A stretch of DNA of 64,000 nucleotides, from positions 13,426,984-13,490,983 of the forward strand of contig NC_067127.1 of NCBI RefSeq assembly GCF_021347895.1, in the 5' to 3' direction. Shown here in pieces: positions 41,901 through 48,543 of this stretch. The first letter of the stretch is position 1; every line of letters begins with the position of its first letter. A program made the translations under genes and the position numbers. The notes under the pieces were generated by a model, which had not been told where the DNA came from, searched no databases, and saw nothing but the letters and a program-made list of their open reading frames with translations. The DNA comes from Acanthochromis polyacanthus (taxonomy: Eukaryota > Chordata > Actinopteri > Pomacentridae).

Positions 41901-42040
41901 GTGAGTACCAGAACTACGCCACTATGAATGTACTAGAATCTGACACCAAGGACTCACTGGAGATGACGCCTGCAGAGTGGGAAAAGTGTGTCAACTTACC
42001 CTTAGATGTCCAGGAGGGAGACTTCCAAACGGAGGTCTAG
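735..42040 (+). CDS. adgrb3: adgrb3 (BAI3) adhesion GPCR, 3' half, 21 coding exons
   Basis: Seen: 21 GT-AG exons in compatible phases encode about 889 residues to the stop at 42038-42040, apart from exon 5, whose length is off by four bases. Order: GAIN domain (exons 1-6), GPS with CLCDRVS (exon 7), TM1 (exon 8), TM2 (9), TM3 and start of TM4 (10), TM4 (11), TM5 (12-13), TM6 and TM7 (15), long cytoplasmic tail (16-21) with an RKRH...[10 protein letters not shown] helix and C-terminal QTEV. Known of the family: ADGRB1-3 are brain-enriched synaptic receptors; ADGRB3 binds C1q-like proteins outside the cell and ELMO/DOCK (Rac activation) and PDZ proteins inside. The wording of the tail ([42 protein letters not shown]) fits ADGRB3 better than ADGRB1 or ADGRB2. 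The upstream exons are outside the window. The neighbour lmbrd1, convergent, matches mammalian synteny. Confidence 0.96.
804..3651 (+). other. adgrb3: adgrb3 intron between window exons 1 and 2
   Basis: No coding homology seen. Two RFX-type X-box-like motifs lie at 2270-2283 and 2352-2365. The rest looks like ordinary AT-rich intron. Confidence 0.75.
2270..2365. promoter_or_regulatory. pair of X-box (RFX-like) motifs in intron
   Basis: GTTACCATGGCAAG (2270-2283) and GTTGCCATGGAGAC (2352-2365), 82 bases apart. The second fits the general RFX consensus RYYNYYWTRRNRAC throughout; the first misses its last base. Function is inferred from motif only. Confidence 0.3.
3652..3760 (+). CDS. adgrb3: adgrb3 exon 2 of window (GAIN domain)
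   Basis: 109 bp, enters in phase 0 after tgtccag and leaves one base before gtaaga. Encodes [20 protein letters not shown] followed by [16 protein letters not shown], continuing the helical GAIN segment. Confidence 0.95.
3761..8618 (+). other. adgrb3: adgrb3 intron between window exons 2 and 3
   Basis: About 4.9 kb of AT-rich intron. Short A/T runs (for example near 6087-6102) and the long T run 8577-8603 at the 3' end. No gene or recognisable transposon. Confidence 0.75.
8577..8603 (+). repeat. poly(T) run serving as pyrimidine tract
   Basis: 27 consecutive T, ending 15 bases upstream of exon 3. It occupies the place of the polypyrimidine tract, with gcatgaatactgcag between it and the exon. 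Confidence 0.9.
8619..8765 (+). CDS. adgrb3: adgrb3 exon 3 of window (GAIN domain)
   Basis: 147 bp, phase 1 to 1, acceptor actgcag, donor gtacgt. Encodes [20 protein letters not shown], then [22 protein letters not shown], strongly ADGRB3-like. The pyrimidine tract is a 27-base T run (8577-8603) ending 15 bases before the exon. Confidence 0.96.
8766..9763 (+). other. adgrb3: adgrb3 intron between window exons 3 and 4
   Basis: About 1 kb, AT-rich with a T run near 9123-9137. Nothing else recognised. Confidence 0.75.
9764..9839 (+). CDS. adgrb3: adgrb3 exon 4 of window (GAIN domain)
   Basis: 76 bp, enters with two bases of a split codon (phase 1) and leaves with two bases AA before gtaagg. 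Encodes [20 protein letters not shown] then MLPSP. Reading through the donor meets a stop at once (9841-9843), so splicing is required. Confidence 0.94.
9840..12067 (+). other. adgrb3: adgrb3 intron between window exons 4 and 5
   Basis: 2.2 kb. A relatively GC-rich stretch of unknown nature lies at about 10196-10400. The main feature is the large inverted repeat 11411-11958, whose right end is about 110 bp from exon 5. Confidence 0.75.
11411..11958. repeat. large inverted repeat (hairpin-forming), arms over 90% identical by eye
   Basis: Left arm 11411-11701 and right arm 11726-11958, separated by a 24-base spacer that itself repeats part of the left arm (GATCTTTCAAGAATGGTGAAGA). The arms start and end with gctttgcaaaagttctgtta and its reverse complement. 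The left arm holds two extra blocks, near 11608-11635 and 11645-11667, absent from the right arm; otherwise only scattered differences. Similarity weakens outside 11411 and 11958. It could be a fold-back transposon or a recent inverted duplication; I do not recognise the family. Confidence 0.88.
12068..12174 (+). CDS. adgrb3: adgrb3 exon 5 of window, with four frame-breaking extra bases
   Basis: 107 bp between attcag and gtaagc. The neighbours demand a length of 1 modulo 3, but 107 is 2 modulo 3. Read as given from the exon 4 junction, it hits TGA at 12111-12113. If four bases are treated as extra (A near 12078, T near 12109, G near 12152, G near 12162) the segments read [35 protein letters not shown]. 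Together these match the ADGRB3 GAIN beta-sandwich along their whole length (RNYTVINSK...RPEPK...LEIELAHLAN, from memory), and the corrected length of 103 bp restores the phase. Likely a consensus error cluster; a real lesion is possible. Skipping the exon alone would not restore the frame. Confidence 0.85.
12175..12743 (+). other. adgrb3: adgrb3 intron between window exons 5 and 6
   Basis: About 570 bp with a short (TG)n run at 12540-12555. Otherwise unremarkable. Confidence 0.75.
12744..12787 (+). CDS. adgrb3: adgrb3 exon 6 of window (start of GPS region)
   Basis: 44 bp, starts in phase 0 after ctttcag and leaves two bases (AT) before gtaagt. Encodes [14 protein letters not shown], containing the first GPS cysteine and the conserved Trp. 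Confidence 0.93.
17640..18085. repeat. probable interspersed repeat fragment, CpG-containing
   Basis: Base composition changes abruptly: many CpG and repeated GCGG, GCGGGA and TTATGCG words (17885-18075), preceded by repeated AGTCGCT words (17676-17728). Similar GCGGGA/ATGCG-rich DNA recurs in fish genomes, as I recall. I cannot assign a family or exact ends. Confidence 0.45.
20298..20340 (+). other. possible cryptic or poison exon, 43 bp
   Basis: Acceptor cccttttcatttag and donor gtaagc bracket 43 bases. Joined to exon 6 it would read Met-Asn-Ser then a stop. Its first bases resemble the start of exon 7 (GAA, then TTCTTG). This may be chance. Confidence 0.2.
20755..21480 (+). promoter_or_regulatory. 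adgrb3: candidate internal promoter and alternative first exon of adgrb3
   Basis: Seen: CpG dinucleotides are far denser here (up to seven per 60 bases, for example in 20761-20820, 21001-21060 and 21121-21180) than in flanking intron (usually zero or one). A CRE-like half site GCGTCACGA lies near 20801. A purine-rich, untranslated-looking stretch follows and ends in ACATACAG with donor GTAAAT at 21479. The next acceptor is that of the GPS exon at 21889. Inferred: a promoter for an N-terminally shortened receptor transcript. I recall a comparable internal promoter reported for ADGRB1. Confidence 0.4.
20879..20902 (+). repeat. poly(A) run
   Basis: 24 consecutive A inside the CpG-enriched stretch. 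No adjacent retroposon body was recognised. Confidence 0.85.
21889..22015 (+). CDS. adgrb3: adgrb3 exon 7 of window (GPS cleavage site and tethered agonist)
   Basis: 127 bp, completes an ATG codon split from exon 6 and ends in phase 0 before gtaagt. Encodes [20 protein letters not shown] then [22 protein letters not shown]. This is the last GPS part: the cysteine pair CLC, the cleavage tripeptide position R-V-S, and the candidate tethered agonist STFAIL. The usual tripeptide is H-L-S/T; Arg at the His position is, as I recall, also seen in mammalian ADGRB3. Confidence 0.97.
22016..23051 (+). other. adgrb3: adgrb3 intron between window exons 7 and 8
   Basis: About 1 kb; contains the GT-rich microsatellite 22090-22174 close to the 5' splice site. 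Nothing else recognised. Confidence 0.75.
22090..22174 (+). repeat. (GT)n microsatellite with GTCA and GTGC interruptions
   Basis: Alternating GT over about 85 bases, interrupted by CAGTGTCA and CGTGCG. It begins about 75 bases after exon 7. Confidence 0.93.
23052..23155 (+). CDS. adgrb3: adgrb3 exon 8 of window (TM1)
   Basis: 104 bp, phase 0 start after ccacag, two bases left before gtaatt. Encodes TMEYSG then [20 protein letters not shown] and SVIYAVLW, the first membrane helix. Its second codon is an ATG in strong initiation context (ACCATGG, 23052-23058). Confidence 0.97.
23306..23408 (+). CDS. adgrb3: adgrb3 exon 9 of window (TM2)
   Basis: 103 bp, acceptor cttcag, donor gtaagt, ends in phase 0. 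Encodes [20 protein letters not shown] then [15 protein letters not shown]: first intracellular loop and second membrane helix. Confidence 0.97.
23409..31090 (+). other. adgrb3: adgrb3 7.7-kb intron between window exons 9 and 10
   Basis: AT-rich intron. Open frames of up to 144 codons inside it (for example 26694-27128) lack any recognisable homology, splice context or codon character. No transposon recognised. Confidence 0.75.
31091..31241 (+). CDS. adgrb3: adgrb3 exon 10 of window (TM3, start of TM4)
   Basis: 151 bp, phase 0 start after caacag, one base left before gtaagt. Encodes [20 protein letters not shown] then [20 protein letters not shown] and [11 protein letters not shown]. The Cys of GVC sits at the top of TM3 and is expected to pair with the extracellular-loop-2 Cys in exon 12. 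Confidence 0.97.
31242..33025 (+). other. adgrb3: adgrb3 intron between window exons 10 and 11
   Basis: 1.8 kb, with a 22-base A run at 32083-32104 followed some 40 bases later by a G run. Nothing else recognised. Confidence 0.75.
33026..33095 (+). CDS. adgrb3: adgrb3 exon 11 of window (TM4)
   Basis: 70 bp, acceptor tgaag, donor gtaagt, two bases (TA) carried over. Encodes [20 protein letters not shown] then TPS, the fourth membrane helix and the start of extracellular loop 2. A (TA)n run follows the donor at 33117-33139. Confidence 0.95.
33096..33510 (+). other. adgrb3: adgrb3 intron between window exons 11 and 12
   Basis: 415 bp; holds a (TA)n microsatellite at 33117-33139 soon after the donor. 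Confidence 0.75.
33511..33577 (+). CDS. adgrb3: adgrb3 exon 12 of window (extracellular loop 2, start of TM5)
   Basis: 67 bp, acceptor ctgcag, donor gtatgt, ends in phase 0. Completes Tyr and encodes [20 protein letters not shown] followed by VL. The Cys-Trp is the conserved loop-2 disulfide motif of adhesion GPCRs. Confidence 0.96.
33578..34931 (+). other. adgrb3: adgrb3 intron between window exons 12 and 13
   Basis: 1.35 kb, with a short (TA)n run near 34227-34236 and a (GA)n run at about 34695-34721. Nothing else recognised. Confidence 0.75.
34932..35017 (+). CDS. adgrb3: adgrb3 exon 13 of window (TM5, intracellular loop 3)
   Basis: 86 bp, acceptor tgacag, donor gtatga. Encodes [20 protein letters not shown] then DKKLKHRAG: end of TM5 and basic loop 3. 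Confidence 0.95.
35018..35341 (+). other. adgrb3: adgrb3 intron between window exons 13 and 14
   Basis: 324 bp of ordinary intron. The intron after exon 14 (35441-35740) is similar; nothing recognised in either. Confidence 0.75.
35342..35440 (+). CDS. adgrb3: adgrb3 exon 14 of window (intracellular loop 3)
   Basis: 99 bp, acceptor ccacag, donor gtaagt. Encodes [20 protein letters not shown] then [13 protein letters not shown]. Loop 3 holds a KCAKCG cysteine pair and a Ser/Thr-rich run. Length is a multiple of three and both junctions share a phase, so the exon could be skipped in frame. Confidence 0.95.
35741..35912 (+). CDS. adgrb3: adgrb3 exon 15 of window (TM6 and TM7)
   Basis: 172 bp, acceptor ctctcag, donor gtagag, ends in phase 0. 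Encodes [29 protein letters not shown], then [20 protein letters not shown] and VHCVLRRE: sixth and seventh helices and the short membrane-proximal tail. Confidence 0.97.
36197..36292 (+). CDS. adgrb3: adgrb3 exon 16 of window (cytoplasmic tail)
   Basis: 96 bp, phase 0 to 0, acceptor ctcag, donor gtaggc. Encodes [20 protein letters not shown] then [12 protein letters not shown], the region following helix 8. Confidence 0.95.
36293..37137 (+). other. adgrb3: adgrb3 intron between window exons 16 and 17
   Basis: 845 bp; no feature recognised. Confidence 0.75.
37138..37177 (+). CDS. adgrb3: adgrb3 exon 17 of window (cytoplasmic tail, small exon)
   Basis: 40 bp, acceptor cttcag, donor gtaaag. 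Encodes [13 protein letters not shown] plus one base. The match to ADGRB3 is exact over this stretch as I recall it. Confidence 0.93.
37178..38755 (+). other. adgrb3: adgrb3 intron between window exons 17 and 18
   Basis: 1.6 kb; no coding homology or transposon recognised. Confidence 0.75.
38756..39432 (+). CDS. adgrb3: adgrb3 exon 18 of window (large tail exon)
   Basis: 677 bp, acceptor ctgcag, donor gtacat, ends in phase 0. Encodes 226 residues of tail, with conserved blocks [87 protein letters not shown] and [17 protein letters not shown]. The parts between (acidic EEDE, the [11 protein letters not shown] segment) differ most from mammals. Predicted mostly unstructured, Ser/Thr-rich. Reading through the donor ends at 39504. 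Confidence 0.97.
39579..39614 (+). CDS. adgrb3: adgrb3 exon 19 of window (36-bp exon with RRKS)
   Basis: 36 bp, phase 0 to 0, acceptor ctacag, donor gtacgt. Encodes [16 protein letters not shown] fits a basophilic (PKA-type) phosphorylation motif. Symmetric and tiny, so a candidate for alternative inclusion. Confidence 0.93.
39615..40451 (+). other. adgrb3: adgrb3 intron between window exons 19 and 20
   Basis: 837 bp; no feature recognised. Confidence 0.75.
40452..40556 (+). CDS. adgrb3: adgrb3 exon 20 of window (ELMO-binding helix)
   Basis: 105 bp, phase 0 to 0, acceptor ttgcag, donor gtgagt. Encodes [20 protein letters not shown] then [15 protein letters not shown]. Family knowledge: the basic helix around [15 protein letters not shown] of BAI receptors recruits ELMO and thereby DOCK180/Rac. 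Confidence 0.96.
40557..41851 (+). other. adgrb3: adgrb3 last intron
   Basis: 1.3 kb between the ELMO-binding exon and the last exon. G-rich run at about 41008-41025. Nothing else recognised. Confidence 0.75.
41852..42040 (+). CDS. adgrb3: adgrb3 last exon, C-terminus and stop
   Basis: 189 bp, acceptor tcacag, phase 0, stop TAG at 42038-42040. Encodes [20 protein letters not shown] and on to [20 protein letters not shown] followed by QTEV. The C-terminal T-E-V is a class I PDZ ligand, known in BAI proteins to bind synaptic PDZ scaffolds. Confidence 0.97.
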   Translation, partial: DKAMPNKNPWESYNPACEYQNYATMNVLESDTKDSLEMTPAEWEKCVNLPLDVQEGDFQTEV

Positions 42041-42870
42041 AGGGTGACGGAAGGAGAAAATGCAAACTAGAAAAAGGAGGAGAAAGGGATGTATTTTGCA
42101 CTGAATAAAGCAACAGACTTTTCTAACAGCCTTGGCATACATATCTGGATAATACGAGTGTGGCAGGGACATTATGTGCCAATACAATATAAGGACTGGT
42201 GAGAGAGAAAAAAGAAAAAAAAAGGGATAAAAACATCAGTGTTACTTTTTGTATTCTCACTAGTGTACTTAGTGTGGGGCAGCCTGGTGTACAATATTTA
42301 CCATCATGTGTTTCAAATTATCTGTTGAGGAATTGGCTAAAAAAGGTAATCTCTCTAGATGAAACCTCACAAAGCAAATGACATGCCATGTCGTCCCAGC
42401 TTCATCGGGTCTAGTTTTGATTTCATAAAACTGGACCCGGGAGCACAATGTATATATTTATGCAGGTTTTTAAAAAGTTTATAACAGTCTGTTTGGCCAT
42501 TACTACACTTTTTACTTTATAATATAAAACATGGGAGGCAAAGAGGATTTTTCTGTCATATTAAAATGAATGTTTGTCAAGCTACATTCTTCATTGCTTT
42601 AAATGCAATAAAGATAATACTCACTTTTATATAAATAATATATTTCACAACTTTAATACTGCAGAATCTGCTTGAAGGATCCCAGCAAGCTCTCTCATCT
42701 GCAGCTCTGTATAAAATATTTAAAAACAAAATGTTGTATGGTGTAAATAAACTTTTGTCTACATATGTTTTACTTGTGCCAATTTATTTTAATGAGAAAA
42801 AATGCCAACCTGATCAAAAGTTATAGCGAAAAATGTTAACATTTGAAAAAGGAATGTAAATAAAAGAGGA
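42041..42870 (+). other. adgrb3: adgrb3 3' UTR with several poly(A) signals
   Basis: AT-rich sequence after the stop. AATAAA hexamers at 42104-42109, 42607-42612, 42746-42751 and 42859-42864. The one at 42746 is followed by T- and GT-rich sequence and is my choice for the main site; the exact 3' end is not fixed by sequence alone. Confidence 0.6.
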
Positions 42871-45376
42871 AATATGTTCGTACTGCTTCAGAGGTTGTGT
42901 CAAGTTTATGTTGTTTGTTGGTTGTGAAATGCATCACTCACATCATTTAGTTAAGGGAACAGTCGAATGTAGGAAACTCAGATGACGAGCATGTCTATGC
43001 ATATGAAATAGAATCACTGCAGTTCAGGATCACTGGACTTCTAAGTTAGCTCAGGATTGATGATTTGCTGAATAAAGTTTCCTCTAGTTTCATTTAGAAC
43101 AGACTAAAGTGTCAAAAAAAGATCTCCAGTACTTCACATACTATCCGCTCTGGGGATTTTTAGTCCAAGTTAGTGATTTAAAATCTTCCCTTTGACTCTA
43201 GTTGAAGGGTTATTCTGTAAAGTTTCCTGCCTCATCTCATAAATCCAGCTTCATATTTAATTTCTGAATATGGGTAGGAAACATTTAGACTCATAAGTCT
43301 CTGTGCCTCCAGAAGCTCCACCTGACAAGATCAGTTTTCGCAGACGGACATGCAGAACGCTAATAGGAGGAGGCTGGGAGGGCTCTTGGAAAAAAAAAAA
43401 TCATGTTTGGTCTGTCTGCTGGTGGTCTGTGTGATGCAGCGGCTGACACTCCGCCAATGACAGCACCAGTATGTGCCACCCCCGCACAAGCCCCACCTTC
43501 TGGGAAGCAAAGGGTCCACACGCAGGAGAAGAGGAAAGAGGAGGAAGAGATGGAAGAAGAGGAGGAAGAGGTGTGACTTAGATCTTCTACATCAGTGAAG
43601 ACCAAGGACTATAGAGGGGAGAAAAGATAGAACCAGACACGAAAGAGAGGCTTGTATGAATGAGGACTCATCTGTGCTCCGACGTCGTCACAACATAAAT
43701 TAAGATGATTGAAAGCAGGGCTCAGTCTAAACGTTAATGTCTGATTTCCCCCCTTCTTTTTACAGTGCATTTCAATTTAGTCTACCAGACATAATTAGGT
43801 TAATTATATACAGCGGGCGACTGCTGCTTGTTACAGGCTCTGTAAGAGGGTTTTTTTTATTTCATGAATGTTCCAGCATCCAATAGAGTGAAGTGCCTTG
43901 AAAAATGCTGTCATCTCCCTACAGGCTCTGGTTATGTTTCATGCTGGAAATTGTCTTTTTTTTTTTTTAATGCAAAATCCTGTTTGCAAAGAAGTGCCTA
44001 GTTTATCTGAGTATTGAAAGTTTATAATGATACATTATAGCAGGCAGAGTGCATTTATTAGTCAGCAAAATGGCACTGGCATTCTAAAGCACGAGACAGA
44101 CATAAAACAAATGTTGCTTTTTGTGTTTAACAGACAGTCATCTGGTTTGAGAACTGACTGTACTGTACACATGAAAATCTAAAGCAAACCAGTCATGCTT
44201 GCAAGGTCATCTTGAAAAAGAACACAACATAAGCCACTGAATGCGTTTATTGTATTTGTCATGAACATGCTTTTGTACTTGTAAGCAGTTACTCAGTAAA
44301 TGCATCACAACCTTGCAACAGACTGAATACCATTCGGAGAAAGAAACTGGAAGTTTCAGTGTCTCCGGAGATAATTTATGTGCCTATTTGTCCTAATGGT
44401 ATTCAAATGTGCAGCTTTAAAGGTGTGTTCACGAGCTCAAGAGAAAGTTTTAAAGTATGTGGGTGAACAAAACACTGCAGCCTTAATGCAGATGAGTTCA
44501 TTGTTTCCCCCATTAGGAATGTTTTAGATTCCTTTAACAATATTGTTCGCCATCGTGAGGGGAAACACATTCTGACCTTTAATTTAAGAGCCTCTTTATT
44601 TTAATAGGCCAGCACTTTATCCACAAAAAGTCCCCAGACAAAATTAGTGCTATCACATTCTGTCTGTGCCACACTTCCTGCAAGCCTTTAAGTACTTAAA
44701 ATATTAAAAAGCATAAACTAAAAAAAAAAAAAAAATCAAACATAATTTAATATGGAATTACTTTACTTTCTGTGAAGTCTAGCTTAAACTAGTCTGTCTG
44801 TAGCTCAGTTAATGAAAGAAATGTTCCAAAGATTATGACGACGGCTTTTAATAATTGAATATTTCCCACTTGGACTGTCGTTTGATGGAAATTCTGCCGA
44901 ATAGTTTGGGTTTGTACACAGATTTATCACTGCAGACACCCCTGTGTGTCTGGAAACGGAAAGTGGCGTTATTTAGTTGTTTGTAATTGGAGCTGGGACG
45001 TGTTGACAAGCCTGCTGGACAAGTCTTCATTCGGCAGTGAGTGGCAGGTCCCACAGGCCCATAAGAGCAGAGAGGTTAACCTGCTGTGGGGCTGCAAACA
45101 CTGAATCACCATAATTACATTGATCCTGCGTCACTCTCCTCCCCGGGGGCACGGCTGAGGGGTAAGGCAAACTGCTCGTCTATCAAGGGCCTGTCAGAGG
45201 ACTTAAAGCTCAGAGGAGAGACTTAAGGCCACCCAAAAATCACAGAAACCATATTGACCAAAGTTGTGGAGGACATTATGAAAGAGGGGGAAATGGTGAG
45301 ATGTTTAGCAAAGAGCAACACAAGTTCACCCCGTTTTTGTAGGGCGCTGCAAACTCCAGAGTGTAAGAGTTGAAAC
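42871..45376. other. intergenic DNA downstream of adgrb3
   Basis: No gene recognised. A purine-rich GAA/GGA tract lies at about 43525-43575, which gives a misleading Ser-rich open frame on the - strand. A 15-base A run lies near 44720-44734. Confidence 0.6.
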
Positions 45377-45380
45377 TAGG

Positions 45381-45420
45381 GATGTCCGATAATATCGGTG
45401 GGCCGATATTATCGGACATC
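45381..45420. repeat. perfect 18-bp palindrome, hAT-like terminal sequence
   Basis: Two 18-base arms (GATGTCCGATAATATCGG and its exact reverse complement) around four bases TGGG, preceded by TAG. TAGGGATGTCCGAT resembles the ends of hAT-type elements seen in fish; the assignment is tentative. Confidence 0.5.
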
Positions 45421-45424
45421 GGCT

Positions 45425-45673
45425 GTACTAGCTGAAAAGGGTGCTTCTACTCAATACTGAGCACAGGGTCTGAATACTGGTGACCATGTGATATTTCAGT
45501 TTTTCTTTTTTAATAAATTTACAAAAACTTCTACATCTCTGTTTTTTTTCTGTCAAGATGGGGTGCTGAGTGTACATTAATGAGAAATAAAATGAACTGT
45601 TTTGATTTTGGCAAATGGCTGCAATGACAGTGAAAAATTTCAAGGGGTCTGAATACTTTCTGTACCCACTGTA
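45425..45673. mobile_element. Tc1/mariner-like transposon remnant (one end)
   Basis: The last bases, GTCTGAATACTTTCTGTACC then CACTGTA, are the mirror of the fish Tc1-like inverted terminal repeat that begins TACAGTGGGTACGGAAAGTA. The preceding stretch (GGGTCTGAATACT..., the poly-T and ATAAATTTACAAAA block, GGGGTGCTGAGTGTACATTA) matches the 3' non-coding end of such elements as I recall it. The transposase region and the other terminal repeat are absent, so this is a dead fragment. Confidence 0.75.
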
Positions 45674-46439
45674 TTAGTGATCATTCAACATCTGAAACTC
45701 CAACTTAACAATTATTACTATTTACACTGTATCTTCTGCGTTCCCAACCAATGCTGCACCACCACTGCTGCATTCAAAGGATGCTCAATATGAGACTTTG
45801 TACAATTGGTTTCAACTAATGGTACTAACATTGGATACTTCATAGGGAAGTCATTCTAGAGTTTCACTGATAGGATTCTCACTAACTTACATCAGTTGAT
45901 TTAGGCTAGGAGATGTTTGTTAACACCTTGTGCAACCCATTCTGTCATTTGCTGATGTTCAGTACATTCAGTAATGTTTGGAGTGGAGAAGCAGTCTGCT
46001 GCACCTCTCTCCATCCTTTAATCTAACCCGTTCCAACTCACTGCTTTATATTCTGCTAGAGAAAAGATTATTGATGTAACATGGCAGAATACATGGAGTT
46101 AGGCCTTTGCTGATTCACCCAACACTCGCTTAGATTATGTTCTTGTGCATAACCCATCATCACCCTCATAGTGGAGTTCTCATTACTCTTGATGTGTGTC
46201 TGTCTAGACTCTGCCACAGAACGCATTATTTTATTTATGCTTAGCTGAACAGGTGGTTTTCTTCTTCAGATGACATGTAAACTCCGAAAAGGAAACAGTT
46301 TCATATTAATTGCATAATCACCACACACAGGATTATTGTCCAATTGATGTGATGTGATGTGAAACACCATAACCCCAGAATTTCTGAAACTGGGTAAGGA
46401 TTGGTAACCTTACTGTAAATGAAAATCTGAAAAACGCTT
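45674..46439. other. intergenic DNA
   Basis: No feature recognised; AT-rich with a small GTGAT tandem (about 46339-46356). Confidence 0.55.
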
Positions 46440-47020
46440 AACAGTTTCAAAAACAATGGCCATAAAGACGAAGGCATCTCAGAAAATGTGTGCGTCTACA
46501 TGAATGCACTCGATACGCATGGAAACGCTGTAAAACATATGCCAGACCTCTAGGGGCGCTGTAACGATAAGACGGAAACGCGCAAACAGAAGAAAAAACA
46601 GTGGGCATGCGCACTTGCGGCAAAAGTTGTTAACAGGGACCAAGCCGGGAAGTAAATAAAGTGAAGTAATGTGTCCTCGATAATTGTTTGTTCAACTCGG
46701 TGGTGATTGAGAAGAAGGAGATTTTGCTGCAACAGGGATAGTAGGGTCACTAGCTTCGTTGCCGCGTGTGGCGCATGCGTGTCAATGAAGATACGAAACC
46801 ATGACGCAAGTGTATCTGAAAAGTAGTGGCTAGCCAGTAAACACGGAGCTGCGTATACGGCGTTTCAAAATCTTTCCACTCCGGAACCTGGTTTCAAAAA
46901 TGATCGTTTACAGACCCCCAAAACACAGTCTTCGTGTGGATGATACGCAGATTCGGCAAGAAAAAACGTTTATGTGTTTAGACCTCGTTTTGTCTTCGTG
47001 TGGATGGGACCTTAGTTTAA
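46440..47020. mobile_element. probable non-autonomous DNA transposon piece
   Basis: CpG-containing island in AT-rich DNA. The right end, CGTTTTGTCTTCGTGTGGAT then GGGACC, and inner repeats of the CTTCGTGTGGATGA word resemble the terminal repeats of short fish DNA transposons. The left end is degenerate. No transposase frame. Family and exact ends uncertain. Confidence 0.4.
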
Positions 47021-48036
47021 AGTTGAAGCAGAAAGTTCACAAAGAAAGTTGAAAACCACCTTCTGATACCTGAAATCTCTGAGTTTTCACACATAGAACA
47101 CTTGAACATGTCAAATTGGTTCCATAGTAGAACCATCATTGTAAAAACATCATAGTATGGTGTGTTGCTCAAAAAACATTACAACCAGCTGTCTGGGGTC
47201 ACCGAGGAGCGACACAAAAACAGGACAAATGCTGGTTTCCAGGGGGTTAGGAGGGTATTTATTTGAAAGAGTAAGTTTACAACAACACAACATGTGAGCA
47301 GAAAAAGCACAAAGTCTGTCTTTAGTTCAGCTGAAAATATTAGTTTTTGTCTTTTTTATTGACCAAACCTTTCAGGAAGTAGATGAAGAATAATTAAAGC
47401 TCTCATGTAGAAGTCCAACTTATTTTGGATCATTGTGGAGAGTTTAATCTTAGAGTCTGTAAAGCTGTTGAGTTTTTAGAGTCACACGGATTGTTTTGAC
47501 ATTTAATAACCAAGTCCTGAAATAGAATTGCAGTTGTGGATTTCTGTCATTTAGTCTGGACTAAACAAATAACAGCAGCATGAATCTCAAACGTCATTAT
47601 GAGGAGTCTGGATTGAGGTTTCTCACTTGATAATGATCAAAACATGAAAGTTAGGTTGGTTTAATGGAATATTCCACATTAAATCTTTGAATGTTGACCT
47701 AAAAGGTTGGTTTAACCCAGTATTCATCCAAAATCCTCAAAGAAACCTGAGGGGCTGGTTAAAAGGAATTTTCCACGTAAAACCTCAACAAGGACAGTAT
47801 GTGTAGCAGCGACAGCAGAAAGAGGTCCTCTCTCAGTGGAAGAACTGCGCCTGAGTGGCAGCTCCCTTTCTGTTCTTTCCTTACTCACTAAACTCAAGTA
47901 CCATGGAGGACTTGAGTAGCTGACGTTTCCTGCTGCAACCTTCTCCTTTTCAGCTTTCTTTCATGTCCGATCACTCCCGACCCTGTTTTTGTTGACGTTT
48001 TTGACCCTTTTTCCGAGATTTGACCAATCCGAGAAC
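47021..48036. other. intergenic DNA upstream of the nmrk2-like retrocopy
   Basis: Contains repeated TTGGTTTAA...ATTCCAC words (47650-47790). Part may be 5' UTR of the parent kinase mRNA, but no boundary could be set. No gene recognised. Confidence 0.5.
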
Positions 48037-48543
48037 ATGAAGCACATCATCGGCATCGGCGGCGTAACCAATGGAGGGAAAACCAGCCTCACCAACCGCC
48101 AGATCAAGAACCTGCCCAACTGCTACGTGGTCCATCAGGATGACTTCTTCAAGCCCCAAGATCAGACTGAAGTTGGTGAAGATGGCTTTAAGCAGTACGA
48201 TGTCATCACTGCTCTGGATATGGACGCCATAATGAGTACAATCTTCGCGTGGCTGGAGAACCCGGTGAAGTTTGAGAAGTCTCGTGGCGTTAGTAACACC
48301 CTGGACACAGAAATCATCCCGAAGTCCGACCACAAGGAGGAGGAGGAGACTCATATCCTCATTGTGGAGGGCTTCCTGCTTCACACCTACAGGCCTTTGA
48401 TCGACGTGCTAAACCAACGTTACTTTATTTCCATCCCATGTGAACAATGCAAAAAGACGAGGTGCTCTAGGAAGTAGACGGTGCCAGACCTCCCCCGGCC
48501 TGTTCGATGGCCACGTCTGGACCATGTACCTACAACAGAAGAA
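48037..48543 (+). pseudogene. nmrk2-like nicotinamide riboside kinase retrocopy, disrupted
   Basis: Starting at the ATG in GAGAACATGAAG, an intronless frame encodes [20 protein letters not shown] (Walker A), then [28 protein letters not shown] and [16 protein letters not shown]. These are the hallmarks of nicotinamide riboside kinases, which phosphorylate nicotinamide riboside for NAD+ synthesis and are about 200-230 residues long. Vertebrate NMRK genes have introns; here all blocks are fused, so a retrocopy is likely. The frame ends after 146 residues at TAG (48475-48477), where the family has Tyr in the R-x-Y-T-V-P-D motif. A further one-base shift in the C run at 48491-48496 precedes a still recognisable GLFDGHVW..MYL. 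No poly(A) tail or target duplication could be identified. An alternative is a sequence error in a functional copy, but two lesions make that less likely. Confidence 0.85.

Noticed and set aside
43331..43605. Ser-rich open frames on the - strand
   Set aside because: They are produced by a GAA/GGA purine tract; low complexity only.
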